A DNA stretch of 64,000 bases from Nannochloropsis salina CCMP1776. Taxonomy: Eukaryota; Sar; Eustigmatophyceae; Eustigmatales; Monodopsidaceae. How positions within the stretch are numbered: the first letter of the stretch is position 1; every line of letters begins with the position of its first letter. The notes beneath the pieces are model-generated. The model saw only the letters and a list, made by a program, of their open reading frames with translations, was not told the DNA's origin and ran no database searches. Position numbers and translations under genes: made by a program. Shown here one piece after another: positions 54,282 to 63,734 of the stretch. The stretch is taken from assembly GCA_004565275.1 (NCBI GenBank), contig SDOX01000158.1, forward strand, positions 6,976 to 70,975, written 5' to 3'.

Positions 54282-54853
54282 CTGAAAATCACCCTACTTA
54301 CAAATTCTATGACGATGGATGTCATTGGAAATAATGGATGTACTGTAATATGCAACACAATGTCTCTAGGGTAGAAATAATGATGCTGATATGACAGCAA
54401 ACCTAGGGTAAAATTGTTCCGGGTGAGCATTGAAACATTAAATATACCACTATACCATTATTTTAGTGCATGTATTTTTTAATGAACGTAAGAACGTGCT
54501 TGTACGCAAGACTTCGCGCAGGGCTCACTCACATTTTCTGAGGTCCTTTTTGAATTTCGAGTTCAAAATCCTAACGGTCCGCGATTTTTCCCATGCTCCC
54601 ATCTCCAAGATGCTCACGTTCCCTCCCAACACTCATACATTTTCCTGGCACAATATGAACAATTTTCAAATTAATTTCAAAATAACTTCCACATTACTCC
54701 GTACCTTGATTTTCGCATTGGTGTTTCTTTTTGGCTCCAAGGCAGATACAGCGCAAAGACGTGGCGGTCACTCACACCCCTCTTCCTGTTTTTTCACCAG
54801 GGACGCAGTCGAAGAACACAACCATCGCGCTTCGTGCCGTCGGCCAAACAATT
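54282..54853. other. Intergenic or 5' exon region
   Basis: About 570 AT-rich bases between two divergent genes. It should hold the missing start exon of the minus-strand gene. The LRR frame also stays open here from 54731 without an ATG. Confidence 0.45.
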
Positions 54854-57292
54854 ATGGCACCGTTTGGGGACAATAAGCGCCACGAGTCCCAGACAATCCT
54901 TCCTAATCACAGGCGGCGGACGAGCTGGACTGCATTGTTTGACGGCGCAGTACCCCACGTGAGTCTCTTCATGGGGTTTCGAGAGCATCTTATGATGGCT
55001 TCGACTTGTCACGCCTTCTATGCCCGGTGGCCTATACAATCAAAAATATTAAAAATGGGCGTATACCTGCATCGTACCTCGGCCCCCGTGGCTTCAACGC
55101 CTCTCAGGGAAATAAACTGCCAACTACCCCGTGATGGGGCAGGAGGCAGCATATGGCGCGAAAATGGAAGCTCCCATAACTTGAAATGGAGAAGCCTCTC
55201 TCGCGTACTACAGCATTGGTCCCACATTGAGACTCTACGTTTCTCTGGTTGCATTAGCGGTCCTCAAGAATATTTTTTTCAGGAAGCCCTAGTGGACTTG
55301 CCTGCATCGACTCTACAAAAGCAGCAGTACCATAGGTCTCAGCGACAGAAAAACGTGTCGTTAAGCGCAGGAAACAAGAAGCCGTACAAATTTGTGCCAT
55401 GTTCCATGCTGCCAAAGCTTAAAGAGCTGGTCTTATCCAGGATTGGCCTCTCGCCTGCAAACGCCTCCTCCATGGCTGCAATCCTGGTCGGCCCCCTTGG
55501 GTCCCGCCTGGTCGATTTAGACCTCTCACATAACCCCTTAAAAGACGAAGGATTTCACACCATCTTCAAATCGCTGGCTGCCAGCATGCCGGAGCCCCCT
55601 GGCTCCGGCCCACGGCGTCGCCGGTCCTCGTCCTCCACTGCTCACGGTCTCTCTGCCCTCCAAAGCCTGGACCTGTCGCACACGCACCTTACCCACACCG
55701 GCCTTGGCTCCTTCCTCCTGGCCTTGCGGAAAGGGTGTGTGTCGAACCTGCTCGTGCTTATGCTAGGGGGAAACCCTCTCAAAGAGGAGGGCGGACTCGT
55801 CTTGACGGCCATCCTGGAGGGTCACCACCTCCCTCGCCTCCGCACCCTCGACGCGAGTGCATGCGGCATGGGCCCTCTGGCCACCAGGACTTTGCTCTCA
55901 GCGGGGATGGGCGGCGGGATGGCAGCTTTGAAGAGCCTGAATGTAGGGAGTAACTACGTAGACTCGGAGGGCGTGCGGGCCCTGGCCCTGGTCATGCGCC
56001 TGGGAAAACTCTCCCGCTTGGACCATCTGAAGGTGGATTTAAGTGGTGAGAATGCGCTCTCACTGCTAGCAGCAGGTTGGAACCGAGACGGAGGGGCAGG
56101 TTGGGAGGGAGAGAGGGAAGGACAGACAGGGAGAGGTTTGGAAAAGGAGGGTTGCCCCCCGCTACGGCGTCTCGACTTGGAGAAAAATGCGTCCCTGTAC
56201 GGACAGGGATGGGCCGAGGTGGTGGAGGGAGGGAGGGAAGGAGGGCTCCCGGCCAGCTTGGAGGCGTTGAATCTGGCGCACTGTAAGCGGTTGGGCGAGA
56301 AGGGCTTGGCAGGCGTGTTGGCCTGGGGTCGCATGCACGGGCCGGGACGGCATGAAAGCCGACTTACCTGCTTGGATTTGAGCGAAACAAGCCTAGACGG
56401 AGACAATGTCCGAACGCAGCAGCATTTACGGGAGTTGTGGGAAGTCTTTCCCGGTTTGACACATTTGAATTTGCGCGGGAATCGTCTTGGGTGGGCGGGA
56501 GGGAGTGCTCTAGCCGAGGGGCTGGCCTCGTCGCGGACGGGCGGAGGGACCAAGGCCAATGCTCTGGAGGTGTTGGACGTGGCAGGGACCGCGCTGGGTG
56601 ACGAGGGGGCTTCCTCCCTGTTGCAGGCTCTTCCCAGGTGTGCCTGTTTGCGGGAGCTCTTCTTCGCCAACAACGACCTGAGTCCCTCCTTTTGGCGGGA
56701 AGGGCGGGCAGTGGAGGTGCTGGGGGGTGGAAACATGGAAGCCTTGCGGGTCTTGGACATTAGCAAGAACGCTCTCGGCCCCGGTTTCCTCCCTTCTCAG
56801 GACCCCCACGCCTTGTCTGCCTTGCTGGCTCGTCTGCACGTCTTGAAAATGGCATGGACGGATGCGGGGCCTGAGGATGTGGCCGCATTGATTGCAGGAT
56901 TCAAGGGCGTAGTGGCCTGTGGAGAGGAGGAAAAACTTGCCGGCGTGCCTTTGACGGTCCTGGACTTGGCCTACAACACCCGCATGGGGGAGAAGGAGGT
57001 GGAGCGCCTGCTGGAATTCTCTCTCAGCCCTCGCATGGGCCGTCTCCGCGCCCTCTCCCTGGTGGGGACGGGGGTGGGGGATGCAGTTGTCACGGCCTTG
57101 ACTGGACTGCTGACATTGGATAGGGTGCTGGCGTGCGAGCATTTGGAGACGGTGGAGCTCCGAGGCAACGACGGCATCAGCAAGGGCTGTCGTCAGCAGC
57201 TTCTCGGACACTTGGCTCGCCTTCACAATCGATTGGCTGAGGAGGCTGTATGGGGACATTCACGACGACTTCAATCGCTGGTTCGCATATAG
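54854..57292 (+). CDS. Leucine-rich-repeat protein (ribonuclease-inhibitor type)
   Basis: Probable protein-interaction scaffold; the partner is unknown. The first ATG of the frame is at 54854 and gives 812 residues. The frame stays open upstream to 54731 without ATG, so a short 5' exon is possible. Residues about 20-60 (WTALFDGAVPHVSLFMGFRE, then HLMMASTCHAFYARW) have an F-box-like look. From about residue 190 come some 12-15 LRRs of the 28-residue type: LDLSHNPLKDEG, LDLSHTHLTHTGLGSFL, LNVGSNYVDSEGVRALA, LDLSETSLDGDN, LNLRGNRLGWAGGSALAEG, LDVAGTALGDEGASSLL, LDLAYNTRMGEKEVE. One repeat is stretched by a GGGA-derived Gly/Arg/Glu insert near 56096-56150. If the F-box holds, it could be an SCF substrate adaptor; that is inference. 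Confidence 0.85.
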   Translation: MAPFGDNKRHESQTILPNHRRRTSWTALFDGAVPHVSLFMGFREHLMMASTCHAFYARWPIQSKILKMGVYLHRTSAPVASTPLREINCQLPRDGAGGSIWRENGSSHNLKWRSLSRVLQHWSHIETLRFSGCISGPQEYFFQEALVDLPASTLQKQQYHRSQRQKNVSLSAGNKKPYKFVPCSMLPKLKELVLSRIGLSPANASSMAAILVGPLGSRLVDLDLSHNPLKDEGFHTIFKSLAASMPEPPGSGPRRRRSSSSTAHGLSALQSLDLSHTHLTHTGLGSFLLALRKGCVSNLLVLMLGGNPLKEEGGLVLTAILEGHHLPRLRTLDASACGMGPLATRTLLSAGMGGGMAALKSLNVGSNYVDSEGVRALALVMRLGKLSRLDHLKVDLSGENALSLLAAGWNRDGGAGWEGEREGQTGRGLEKEGCPPLRRLDLEKNASLYGQGWAEVVEGGREGGLPASLEALNLAHCKRLGEKGLAGVLAWGRMHGPGRHESRLTCLDLSETSLDGDNVRTQQHLRELWEVFPGLTHLNLRGNRLGWAGGSALAEGLASSRTGGGTKANALEVLDVAGTALGDEGASSLLQALPRCACLRELFFANNDLSPSFWREGRAVEVLGGGNMEALRVLDISKNALGPGFLPSQDPHALSALLARLHVLKMAWTDAGPEDVAALIAGFKGVVACGEEEKLAGVPLTVLDLAYNTRMGEKEVERLLEFSLSPRMGRLRALSLVGTGVGDAVVTALTGLLTLDRVLACEHLETVELRGNDGISKGCRQQLLGHLARLHNRLAEEAVWGHSRRLQSLVRI

Positions 57293-57612
57293 ATTTTAAA
57301 GTAATTAGCTTTATGAGGGTAGTGTAAAGAGGTAACGCATCGTCATCATCCAAAGCCGCGCTCAGAGTAGAATTCCACGGATAGGGAAATACAGGGTGTG
57401 ACCATCAAGTGCTTCGTTGTCAGATGGGGCAAAACAAACGTACAACAGCGAGCAGCAAAATTTACGAGTCAGAGCTTGATTTTCCCTCGCTAGTCAGTCT
57501 TTTACTTCCATTTGCTGGGACCGCCTTCCTCTACATGAGTGCGGCTCAAACTTTCATGACTAGCCCAATAGATCTCTCATAGCCCTTGCATGACCGTCTA
57601 CAACCGTAGCGC
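57293..57612. other. Intergenic
   Basis: About 320 bases between convergent genes; nothing recognised. Confidence 0.5.
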
Positions 57613-57918
57613 TTAATGAGTCCGATGGATACCATGGGGACCTTGCGCTGGCGTGTCGTCTGAATATTGCTCGATCGCCGAGGCTAGCCGTTCTTTAGGC
57701 GTCCGGGCCTCTGTCGGGATTTCCTGACGCTTTTTGGCCTCATCTTTGGTGCCATGCTCCCGCAAAGCTGAAATTTCAGCCTCTCCGTACGTACCGCCTT
57801 CGGGATGGCCTGCTACATTCCCCGAGAACGTTTTATCCGTCTGCTGCCTCAATCGGTCGTGCTCAAGCTCATCATGGCCCTGATCCTCACTCTGCCGATA
57901 TTCATGAGAGGACTGCAT
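57613..57918 (-). CDS. Small hydrophilic protein, uncertain
   Basis: An ATG at 57918 opens 101 codons rich in Glu, Asp, Gln, His and Arg with no hydrophobic core (MQSSHEYRQSEDQGHDELEH, KERLASAIEQYSDDTPAQG). This composition resembles stress or LEA-like proteins but no motif is diagnostic. An AG acceptor just upstream (CTCTATTACAG) would join in phase to a short exon starting ATG at 58085 (MLGKAR). That is possible but unproven. Confidence 0.4.
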   Translation of the reverse strand: MQSSHEYRQSEDQGHDELEHDRLRQQTDKTFSGNVAGHPEGGTYGEAEISALREHGTKDEAKKRQEIPTEARTPKERLASAIEQYSDDTPAQGPHGIHRTH

Positions 57919-58422
57919 CGCGCTGGCTGTAATAGAGACCTTCGCATATTTTCATCGAAGGTAGGTATTGGTAAATTCTTCAAGAAAAATGAGTCAAAGG
58001 TATGATTAAAATCATTCCCACACATCAAAAAGATCAAAACTTGTGAGATTCGTGATACACTCGTACTTCTTGCCTTCCCTAGCATTAAAAACTATAACAT
58101 TATAAAAGATGTGATCCACTAATGTCTGATTTTCTCCAATGCATCACATGGCATCGAAATCGGATGTGATCCGCTGTAAGTTCTTTTCGTCTTGAGTACC
58201 AGACAGCATCAAAATTTGTCAAACGCATGATCCACATCTATCACCTTGCCCTTCAATGCATCAGTTTAATACAAACGACGCAGAGATACCTTGCCAGCAC
58301 TGTCTTCCTGCCAAAGCACCATACATTCAAAGAGTAGAACTTCCAGCAGCAAAGACCGACGGGCCATGGCAAGTTGAAGCTTGTAACGTTTTTTTCCGGC
58401 AACGTCAGTCCCCCAAGCCCCC
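57919..58422. other. AT-rich intergenic stretch
   Basis: About 500 bases. The near-repeats GATGTGATCC at about 58108 and 58162, with related TGATCCAC strings at 58113 and 58230, are the only structure I see. Confidence 0.4.
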
Positions 58423-58764
58423 ATGGACGAGTTACATTCCAAGCATGAACAAGATACAGAAACCGAATGTAGGCCCAACGAACGAGAATTAGTTTCCCAA
58501 AATAGTTTGCCAACAAATTTATCCGTCCCCGTGAAGTTACCCATCTTGAATGAAGCGCTTGATAAAGTAGAGCCTCTAGCACCCTTGGGATCGAAAATAA
58601 AAATCAGGTTTCCATGCAATTCTTTGGGAAAGATAACGGGCAACACTGGAGCGTTAGCCGAAATTTTTATGGTTTCCAGCGACATGTGCCCACATTTGTC
58701 ACAACTGGGGAGGGATGACGGAAAAAGTGGAATTAGGAACATAGAAGCTAGGAATGAGAGCTGA
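58423..58764 (+). CDS. Doubtful small ORF
   Basis: An ATG in fair context (CCATGG) opens 113 codons of hydrophilic, AT-rich-codon sequence (MDELHSKHEQDTETECRPNE, ALDKVEPLAPLGSKIKIRF). No family recognised. A frame of similar length lies opposite. It is listed because its composition is protein-like; it may be chance. Confidence 0.22.
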   Translation: MDELHSKHEQDTETECRPNERELVSQNSLPTNLSVPVKLPILNEALDKVEPLAPLGSKIKIRFPCNSLGKITGNTGALAEIFMVSSDMCPHLSQLGRDDGKSGIRNIEARNES

Positions 58765-59114
58765 CAGGAGAATTAAAAACATGTTTTAAACTGTATTTAT
58801 GCACATGTCCAGTTGTAAGTCATCTATACGGGTACCTACATATGCTCAGAACGTACTTTCTGTACGTACTAGATGACGATGCGGTGGCCCCGCTACCCAG
58901 AAAGATAAGGCGAGAAAAGCAGTTCTCAGCCCGCGCTTTGTCTATAACAAACCATTCTGGTTTCGCCTTTATCATACTTTGTCATCCCTCTCACTAATAT
59001 TAAAGCTCGACAATTCCATTAACGCTCTCCCTCCATAACTCTCCCTGGCCCCTTCTCCCCCTCAAACATGAGGATGACCCTCGACTACGTTTTCATACCG
59101 TTCGCGGGAGGCCC
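58765..59114. other. Intergenic, 3' of the aminotransferase
   Basis: About 350 bases, AT-rich at the left. Nothing recognised. Confidence 0.5.
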
Positions 59115-60365
59115 TCACACCTTTACCGTCCAACTGAACTTATCTTCCGCTTCCCCTTGCTGTATGGCACGCACCCTACTGTAGAGCTTCGCTGTGACCG
59201 GCCCCGTTCCCCCGTCTTCTCCCCCGATTTTAATTACCTCATCCCTGTAGACGATCCGGTTTACGGGCGTCACCACCACAGCAGTCCCACATGCGGCTAC
59301 CTCGCGCAGGGTTTTCACCTCTGTTATGGGTATCGCTCTCTCCTGCACCGCCAGCCCCTCGTCGCGCGCCAAGTCCATGAGCGATTTGTTCGTGATGGAG
59401 GGTAGGACCGTGGGAGATCGAGGCGTGACAAAGGCGCCTGACGAGTCGATGGCAACGAAGTTGGAGGTGGAAAACTCCTCCACAAAGCTGTTCGTCTTAG
59501 CATCGAGGTACAAGCCGATGGGGTAGCCCTTCTTCTTCCCCAGCAAGTTCGGGAGCAGGTCTGCCGCATAGTTTCCCGCCACCTTCACGTGGCCGACGCC
59601 CCGGGGAGCTGCCCTGTCGTAATCGTCGATGACCAGGGCCGAGACGGGAGACAGACCGCCCTTGTAGTAGTCGCCAACGGGGATGGGCATGATCAAGAGG
59701 GTGTATTCGTCGGAGGGATTGAGGCCGATGCGCGCCCCGCTCCCAAAGAGGAGGGGGCGGATGTAGAGTGAGCCCCCTGTGCCAAAGGGAGGAACGTAGT
59801 CGGCATTATCTGCCACCACGCGTCTGACCGCTTCCACGAATTTGTCCTCGGGAAAGGCGGTCATCAAGAGCCGCTCAGCTGACATACGGAGGCGCTTGGC
59901 ATTCTCCTGCGGACGGAATATGCGAATGGAGCCGTCTTGCCAGGCAAATGCCTTCAGCCCTTCAAAGATAGCTTGCCCGTAATGTAAGCCTGTGTTAGCA
60001 ATATGAACTTTCACGTACGGATCGGCCACCAGTTCACCTTCCGACCATTCACCATTTTTCCAAACAAACTTTATGTGACTCCTTGTCTGCCTGAATTCAA
60101 AGCCCAAATTGGCCCAATCTAAGTTAGCAGTCCCTGGAGCTCGATGCGCCATCGTAGTCGCAGAAAGAGAAACAGGTAGCCGTCCATCATATTGGCAGCC
60201 ACAAAAGGGAGACGGTGTGGAAAGTGCTGCGGGGTGGGAGAGTTGGTGTTGGGCCTGGAGGGCCGGACGGCAAGGGGTGAGGAACGCGCTAGATGTGGGA
60301 AGCAGGGAAAACAGCAAGAAGACACTTGAATGCAGCGCAGGTCCTTGTAATCTTCTTCTGGCCAT
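59115..60365 (-). CDS. Branched-chain amino acid aminotransferase, plastid-targeted
   Basis: PLP fold-type IV enzyme that exchanges the amino group between glutamate and the 2-oxo acids of Val, Leu and Ile. The ATG at 60365 gives 416 residues in one exon. The signal peptide (SSVFLLFSLLPTSSA) is followed directly by SAFLTP, the plastid motif of this lineage, and a transit stretch to about residue 70. The enzyme domain shows HIANTGLHYGQAIFEGLKAF, then FRPQENAKRLRMSAERL, YIRPLLFGSG, and GHVKVAGNYAADLL with the PLP-binding Lys261. Also present are FVEEFSTSNF and LPSITNKSLMDLARDEG. It is a full-length BCAT of the eukaryote/bacterial type II subgroup. Plastid location implies the synthetic direction. 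Confidence 0.95.
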   Translation of the reverse strand: MARRRLQGPALHSSVFLLFSLLPTSSAFLTPCRPALQAQHQLSHPAALSTPSPFCGCQYDGRLPVSLSATTMAHRAPGTANLDWANLGFEFRQTRSHIKFVWKNGEWSEGELVADPYVKVHIANTGLHYGQAIFEGLKAFAWQDGSIRIFRPQENAKRLRMSAERLLMTAFPEDKFVEAVRRVVADNADYVPPFGTGGSLYIRPLLFGSGARIGLNPSDEYTLLIMPIPVGDYYKGGLSPVSALVIDDYDRAAPRGVGHVKVAGNYAADLLPNLLGKKKGYPIGLYLDAKTNSFVEEFSTSNFVAIDSSGAFVTPRSPTVLPSITNKSLMDLARDEGLAVQERAIPITEVKTLREVAACGTAVVVTPVNRIVYRDEVIKIGGEDGGTGPVTAKLYSRVRAIQQGEAEDKFSWTVKV

Positions 60366-61343
60366 GGTGTACTGTGTTGAAGTATATTTTTCGCACAAGG
60401 TCAGAGCAAGAGAGGGGTTGAGGGGAGGCTGGAGGCTCCTAGCTTGATCCCAAGTAGAGCCCAGCCAACGATGAGGGCCAGAAGGGTAAAGTATGGCAAC
60501 ATGGAGTCAAGACACTGCCCCAAAAATCGACATGACACGCTGACCCCACCCACACTATGGTAATACAATCGGGATGACTCGTTTTACTTTGGCCTTGTTT
60601 GTTGGCTAGACTGTCGCCGGGCCACGCCATAGGAATCAAGCGAACGGACGCGAGCGATTGAGCCAGCCCAAGATACATTCAGGCAGGAAGCCCAACCCAA
60701 CCTACGCGATCATTCCAGCCTGTGCAGGGTGGCCCACACCCTACGCAGCATGTGAGTATGCTGTGGCTCAAGCAGGGCATGAAGGGGAGGGTCAAAGGAC
60801 ATTGTGTGTGGCTAGGTACGTGCGCAGGAAGGAGGTGCTTGCGGCAACTGCTTCCTGCCTCCCGGACTCCCCCGCAAAGGGGACTCACCATTGTCGTGTA
60901 CGTGTTGGCCAGGTGCTGGTGGGAGTTAGCCGGCAAGTCTGTGCATTGCATGCACGGGAGCACGTGTGACTCGTCGCCGTGGGATTTTCGTGTGTCCATT
61001 GAGGTTGTGAGATCGTGCTGTGCCGGGGCAAATCTGTGCTCTGCAATTCAGCCCTCAAGTTCAGCCCTCTCAGGACGTGTCTGCTCTCTTTCTGATCGCA
61101 CGCATTATGATAAAACAGGCACTCCTGCATCATAGAAAAGGACGCAGCGTGAACGGCGGGAAAGCAGCAGTGCAGGTGGGCCTTCGTTGTCCTGGAAAAA
61201 AGGGTAGCCCGAGCATTTGATCGGAGGGAGCGCATGCTCTAAGCTTTTGGCTTCTCAGGGTCGCTTTCCGTCGAAGTGCACGGTGCTCTGCCTCTTGGTA
61301 GTAGCGTCCATTCTTCCACACAAGTTGCAAGCGCCGTCGTGCA
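60366..61343. other. Divergent intergenic region (BCAT / riboflavin genes)
   Basis: About 980 bases between two divergent start codons, holding both promoters. No TATA box or additional gene is convincing. Confidence 0.5.
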
Positions 61344-63734
61344 ATGAGAGGGCAGTTTGAGGGGCTAAAAAAGACGCCAGTATCACCATCCGTCATTGAC
61401 TGTCTTTGCCCGTCTCGTACTTGCATCTCTAGCACCAAGGCCAGCCGGAGCAGTAGCAGCCGCTACCGGTCAAATTATTTCTGTGCATTAGTCCTTTTTG
61501 TTTGCATAAACGTCATCGGCGCGACCCCTGTGGCTCCCCCCCCCTCGTTCTGGCCAGTCCGAGGTGGCGCTACGACCTCTCTGACCTCCGCCAAGACGGT
61601 TGCCAGCAGTCCCAGCCCTGGCACGGGGAGCAGCAACATAAATACATCGAACAAGAGTAGGCGACCGCCAGCGTCCGCCATCTCCACCACCAGCATGCTT
61701 GAGACTGACGAAAGCCCCTCCTTGCTCTCCGCGCATCCAAAGCCGGGCCCCCCTCCCTCCACGGCGGCCAACAGCACCACTGCCGCCACCTCGGGGCCCA
61801 TCCTCTTCGGCGACCGCATCCTCCTATCTCCCAGTCGAAGGAGAGAGACCGCCTCTGCCTCCGGTGGGGCCATGCCTGCCTCGTTTTCGCGCGTCCCTAC
61901 CGGCACCGGCCGCCCCGGTCGATCCCCGAAACCCCCCAGCTCGCCCCTCCCGCCCCCAGCCTCCGCCCCCTCTCCCCCTTCCAGCACAGTCGCGTCTCCT
62001 TCCCTCTCTCTGCACCACTCGCATCGGAAGCATGTGCCTGTTGGAGAAGAGGAAGAGGGATCCGTCACTGCCTTGGACCTGGCGATGGCGGACATCCAGA
62101 AGCCGACGCCCGTCTTGCTGGCGGAGGGCCCGGCCTTCGTCTTCGAATTCATCTCCCAGTGCGAGCTGCCCACGGACCGAGGTCTCTTCCACCTCCGCGC
62201 CTACCGGTACACGCACAAGACGGGTCGCCGGCAAGTGGTGGAGCCCGTGGTCCTCTTCCAAGGAGAGCACCGGGGGGGGAAGCAGGTCTGGGTGCGTGTC
62301 CATGACCAGTGCCTGACCTCGGAGGTGTTGGGGTCGCGCCGGTGCGATTGCAAGGAGCAGCTTGAAATGGCGCTGGACCGCATCGTTGGGAATGGGTCGG
62401 AGGGCGGGCTGGTGATTTATTTGCCACAGGAGGGGCGCGGGATCGGCCTTGCCAACAAGGTGGCGGCTTACGCGCTGCAAGAGCAAGGTCTGGACACGGT
62501 GGATGCGAACTTGTTCCTGGGTTTTGGAGATGACGAGCGCACCTACGACTACGTCTCCTTCATCCTGCAAGACCTGGGGATCGAGTCCATCCGCTTGGCC
62601 ACCAACAACCCTTTCAAGACGAGGTCCCTCAGGGCTGCTGGGGTCCAGGTCGACGGCGTGGATGGTCTGCAGCCCTCCGCCAACCGGCACAATCTGCACT
62701 ACCTCCGGACGAAAATCCTGAAAATGGAGCACGCCATGGAGCTGAGGTTTGGCGGGGGGGAAGGCCGGGAGGGCGGGAGGGAGGAAGGGGGTAGCCTGGA
62801 TGGTACCGAGGCGGCCACGACGCCGGAGGTATTGACCGAATCGGATCGGAATTCCTTGAGTTCCGAGAAGGAGAGGATTTTGGACCAGGAGGGGTTGGAG
62901 GAGGAGCTGGAGGAGGAGAGGGAGGAAGGAGGACGGAGAGGGAATGGGGAGGGATCGGTGGAGGACAAGGTTGGCGCGGGGGTGTCGGCGGGGACCCTGG
63001 CGAGGTCGGAGGGCCCACAGACCGGCGAAGCAGGAGAGAGAGCAGCGAAAGCAGCCGCGGCAGCCGCGGCAGCAGCAGCGGAGGCGGAAAAGAAGCTTCA
63101 AGCGCCGGAATATTGTTTTGGGAAAGCCACGGTGGAGGCGGCCATCAATGCGGTGGCGGCGGGGAAGATGGTAGTGGTGGTGGACGACGAGGACCGGGAG
63201 AACGAGGGGGATATCATTATGGCGGCCGACAAGGTGACCACGGAGGCGATGGCATTCATTGTCCGGCATTGCTCGGGCGTGGTCTGTGTCTCCTTGGAAG
63301 GGGAGGACTTGGACCGGCTGGCCTTGCCCCCCATGATCGCGGAAAACGAGGACCCCAAGCACACCGCCTTCACCGTCTCGGTCGACTACAAGCACAACAC
63401 GACCACGGGCATCTCCGCGCACGACCGGGCTGCCACCCTGCGCGCCTTGGCGGACCCAGCCTCGCGCGCCTCTGATTTCACCCGGCCAGGGCACATTTTC
63501 CCCTTGCGCTACTCCCCGGGGGGGGTCAGGAACCGCCGCGGACACACCGAGGCGGCCTTGGACCTCTCCAAGCTGGCAGGGAGGCGCCCTGTGGGGGTCC
63601 TCTGTGAGATTTGCAGCGAGGATGGGAGCATGGCCCGGCTTCCCGAGCTGAGGGAGTTCTGCGCCAGACACAATCTGGTCCTGACCAGCATTGCCGATCT
63701 GGTGGCTTACCGGGTGGAACACGAAGGGAGCTGA
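61344..63734 (+). CDS. Riboflavin-synthesis fusion: GTP cyclohydrolase II - DHBP synthase
   Basis: Makes both precursors of riboflavin: GTP to the diaminopyrimidine, and ribulose 5-phosphate to dihydroxybutanone phosphate. The ATG at 61344 gives 796 residues in one exon. A hydrophobic segment at about 45-58 (FCALVLFVCINVIGA) suggests a signal for plastid import, then a Ser/Pro-rich leader runs to about 240. GTP cyclohydrolase II spans about 252-465: the zinc cysteines 323, 334 and 336 in HDQCLTSEVLGSRRCDC, the PQEGRGIGL loop, and ATNNPFKTR. A Glu/Arg/Gly/Ala linker of about 120 residues follows. DHBP synthase spans about 589-790: VVVDDEDRENEGDII (metal-binding acids), AFTVSVDY, TTGISAHDRAAT, RRGHTEAALDLSKLAG. 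Both halves look active. The order is the reverse of the bacterial and plant RibB-RibA fusion. Confidence 0.95.
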   Translation: MRGQFEGLKKTPVSPSVIDCLCPSRTCISSTKASRSSSSRYRSNYFCALVLFVCINVIGATPVAPPPSFWPVRGGATTSLTSAKTVASSPSPGTGSSNINTSNKSRRPPASAISTTSMLETDESPSLLSAHPKPGPPPSTAANSTTAATSGPILFGDRILLSPSRRRETASASGGAMPASFSRVPTGTGRPGRSPKPPSSPLPPPASAPSPPSSTVASPSLSLHHSHRKHVPVGEEEEGSVTALDLAMADIQKPTPVLLAEGPAFVFEFISQCELPTDRGLFHLRAYRYTHKTGRRQVVEPVVLFQGEHRGGKQVWVRVHDQCLTSEVLGSRRCDCKEQLEMALDRIVGNGSEGGLVIYLPQEGRGIGLANKVAAYALQEQGLDTVDANLFLGFGDDERTYDYVSFILQDLGIESIRLATNNPFKTRSLRAAGVQVDGVDGLQPSANRHNLHYLRTKILKMEHAMELRFGGGEGREGGREEGGSLDGTEAATTPEVLTESDRNSLSSEKERILDQEGLEEELEEEREEGGRRGNGEGSVEDKVGAGVSAGTLARSEGPQTGEAGERAAKAAAAAAAAAAEAEKKLQAPEYCFGKATVEAAINAVAAGKMVVVVDDEDRENEGDIIMAADKVTTEAMAFIVRHCSGVVCVSLEGEDLDRLALPPMIAENEDPKHTAFTVSVDYKHNTTTGISAHDRAATLRALADPASRASDFTRPGHIFPLRYSPGGVRNRRGHTEAALDLSKLAGRRPVGVLCEICSEDGSMARLPELREFCARHNLVLTSIADLVAYRVEHEGS

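Noticed and set aside
54282-54301. Possible 20-base intron (GTAAGT to TTTCAG)
   Set aside because: It would join MTSIVIEF to the next exon in phase, but 20 bases is far shorter than every other intron in the window (67 bases or more), so I did not use it.
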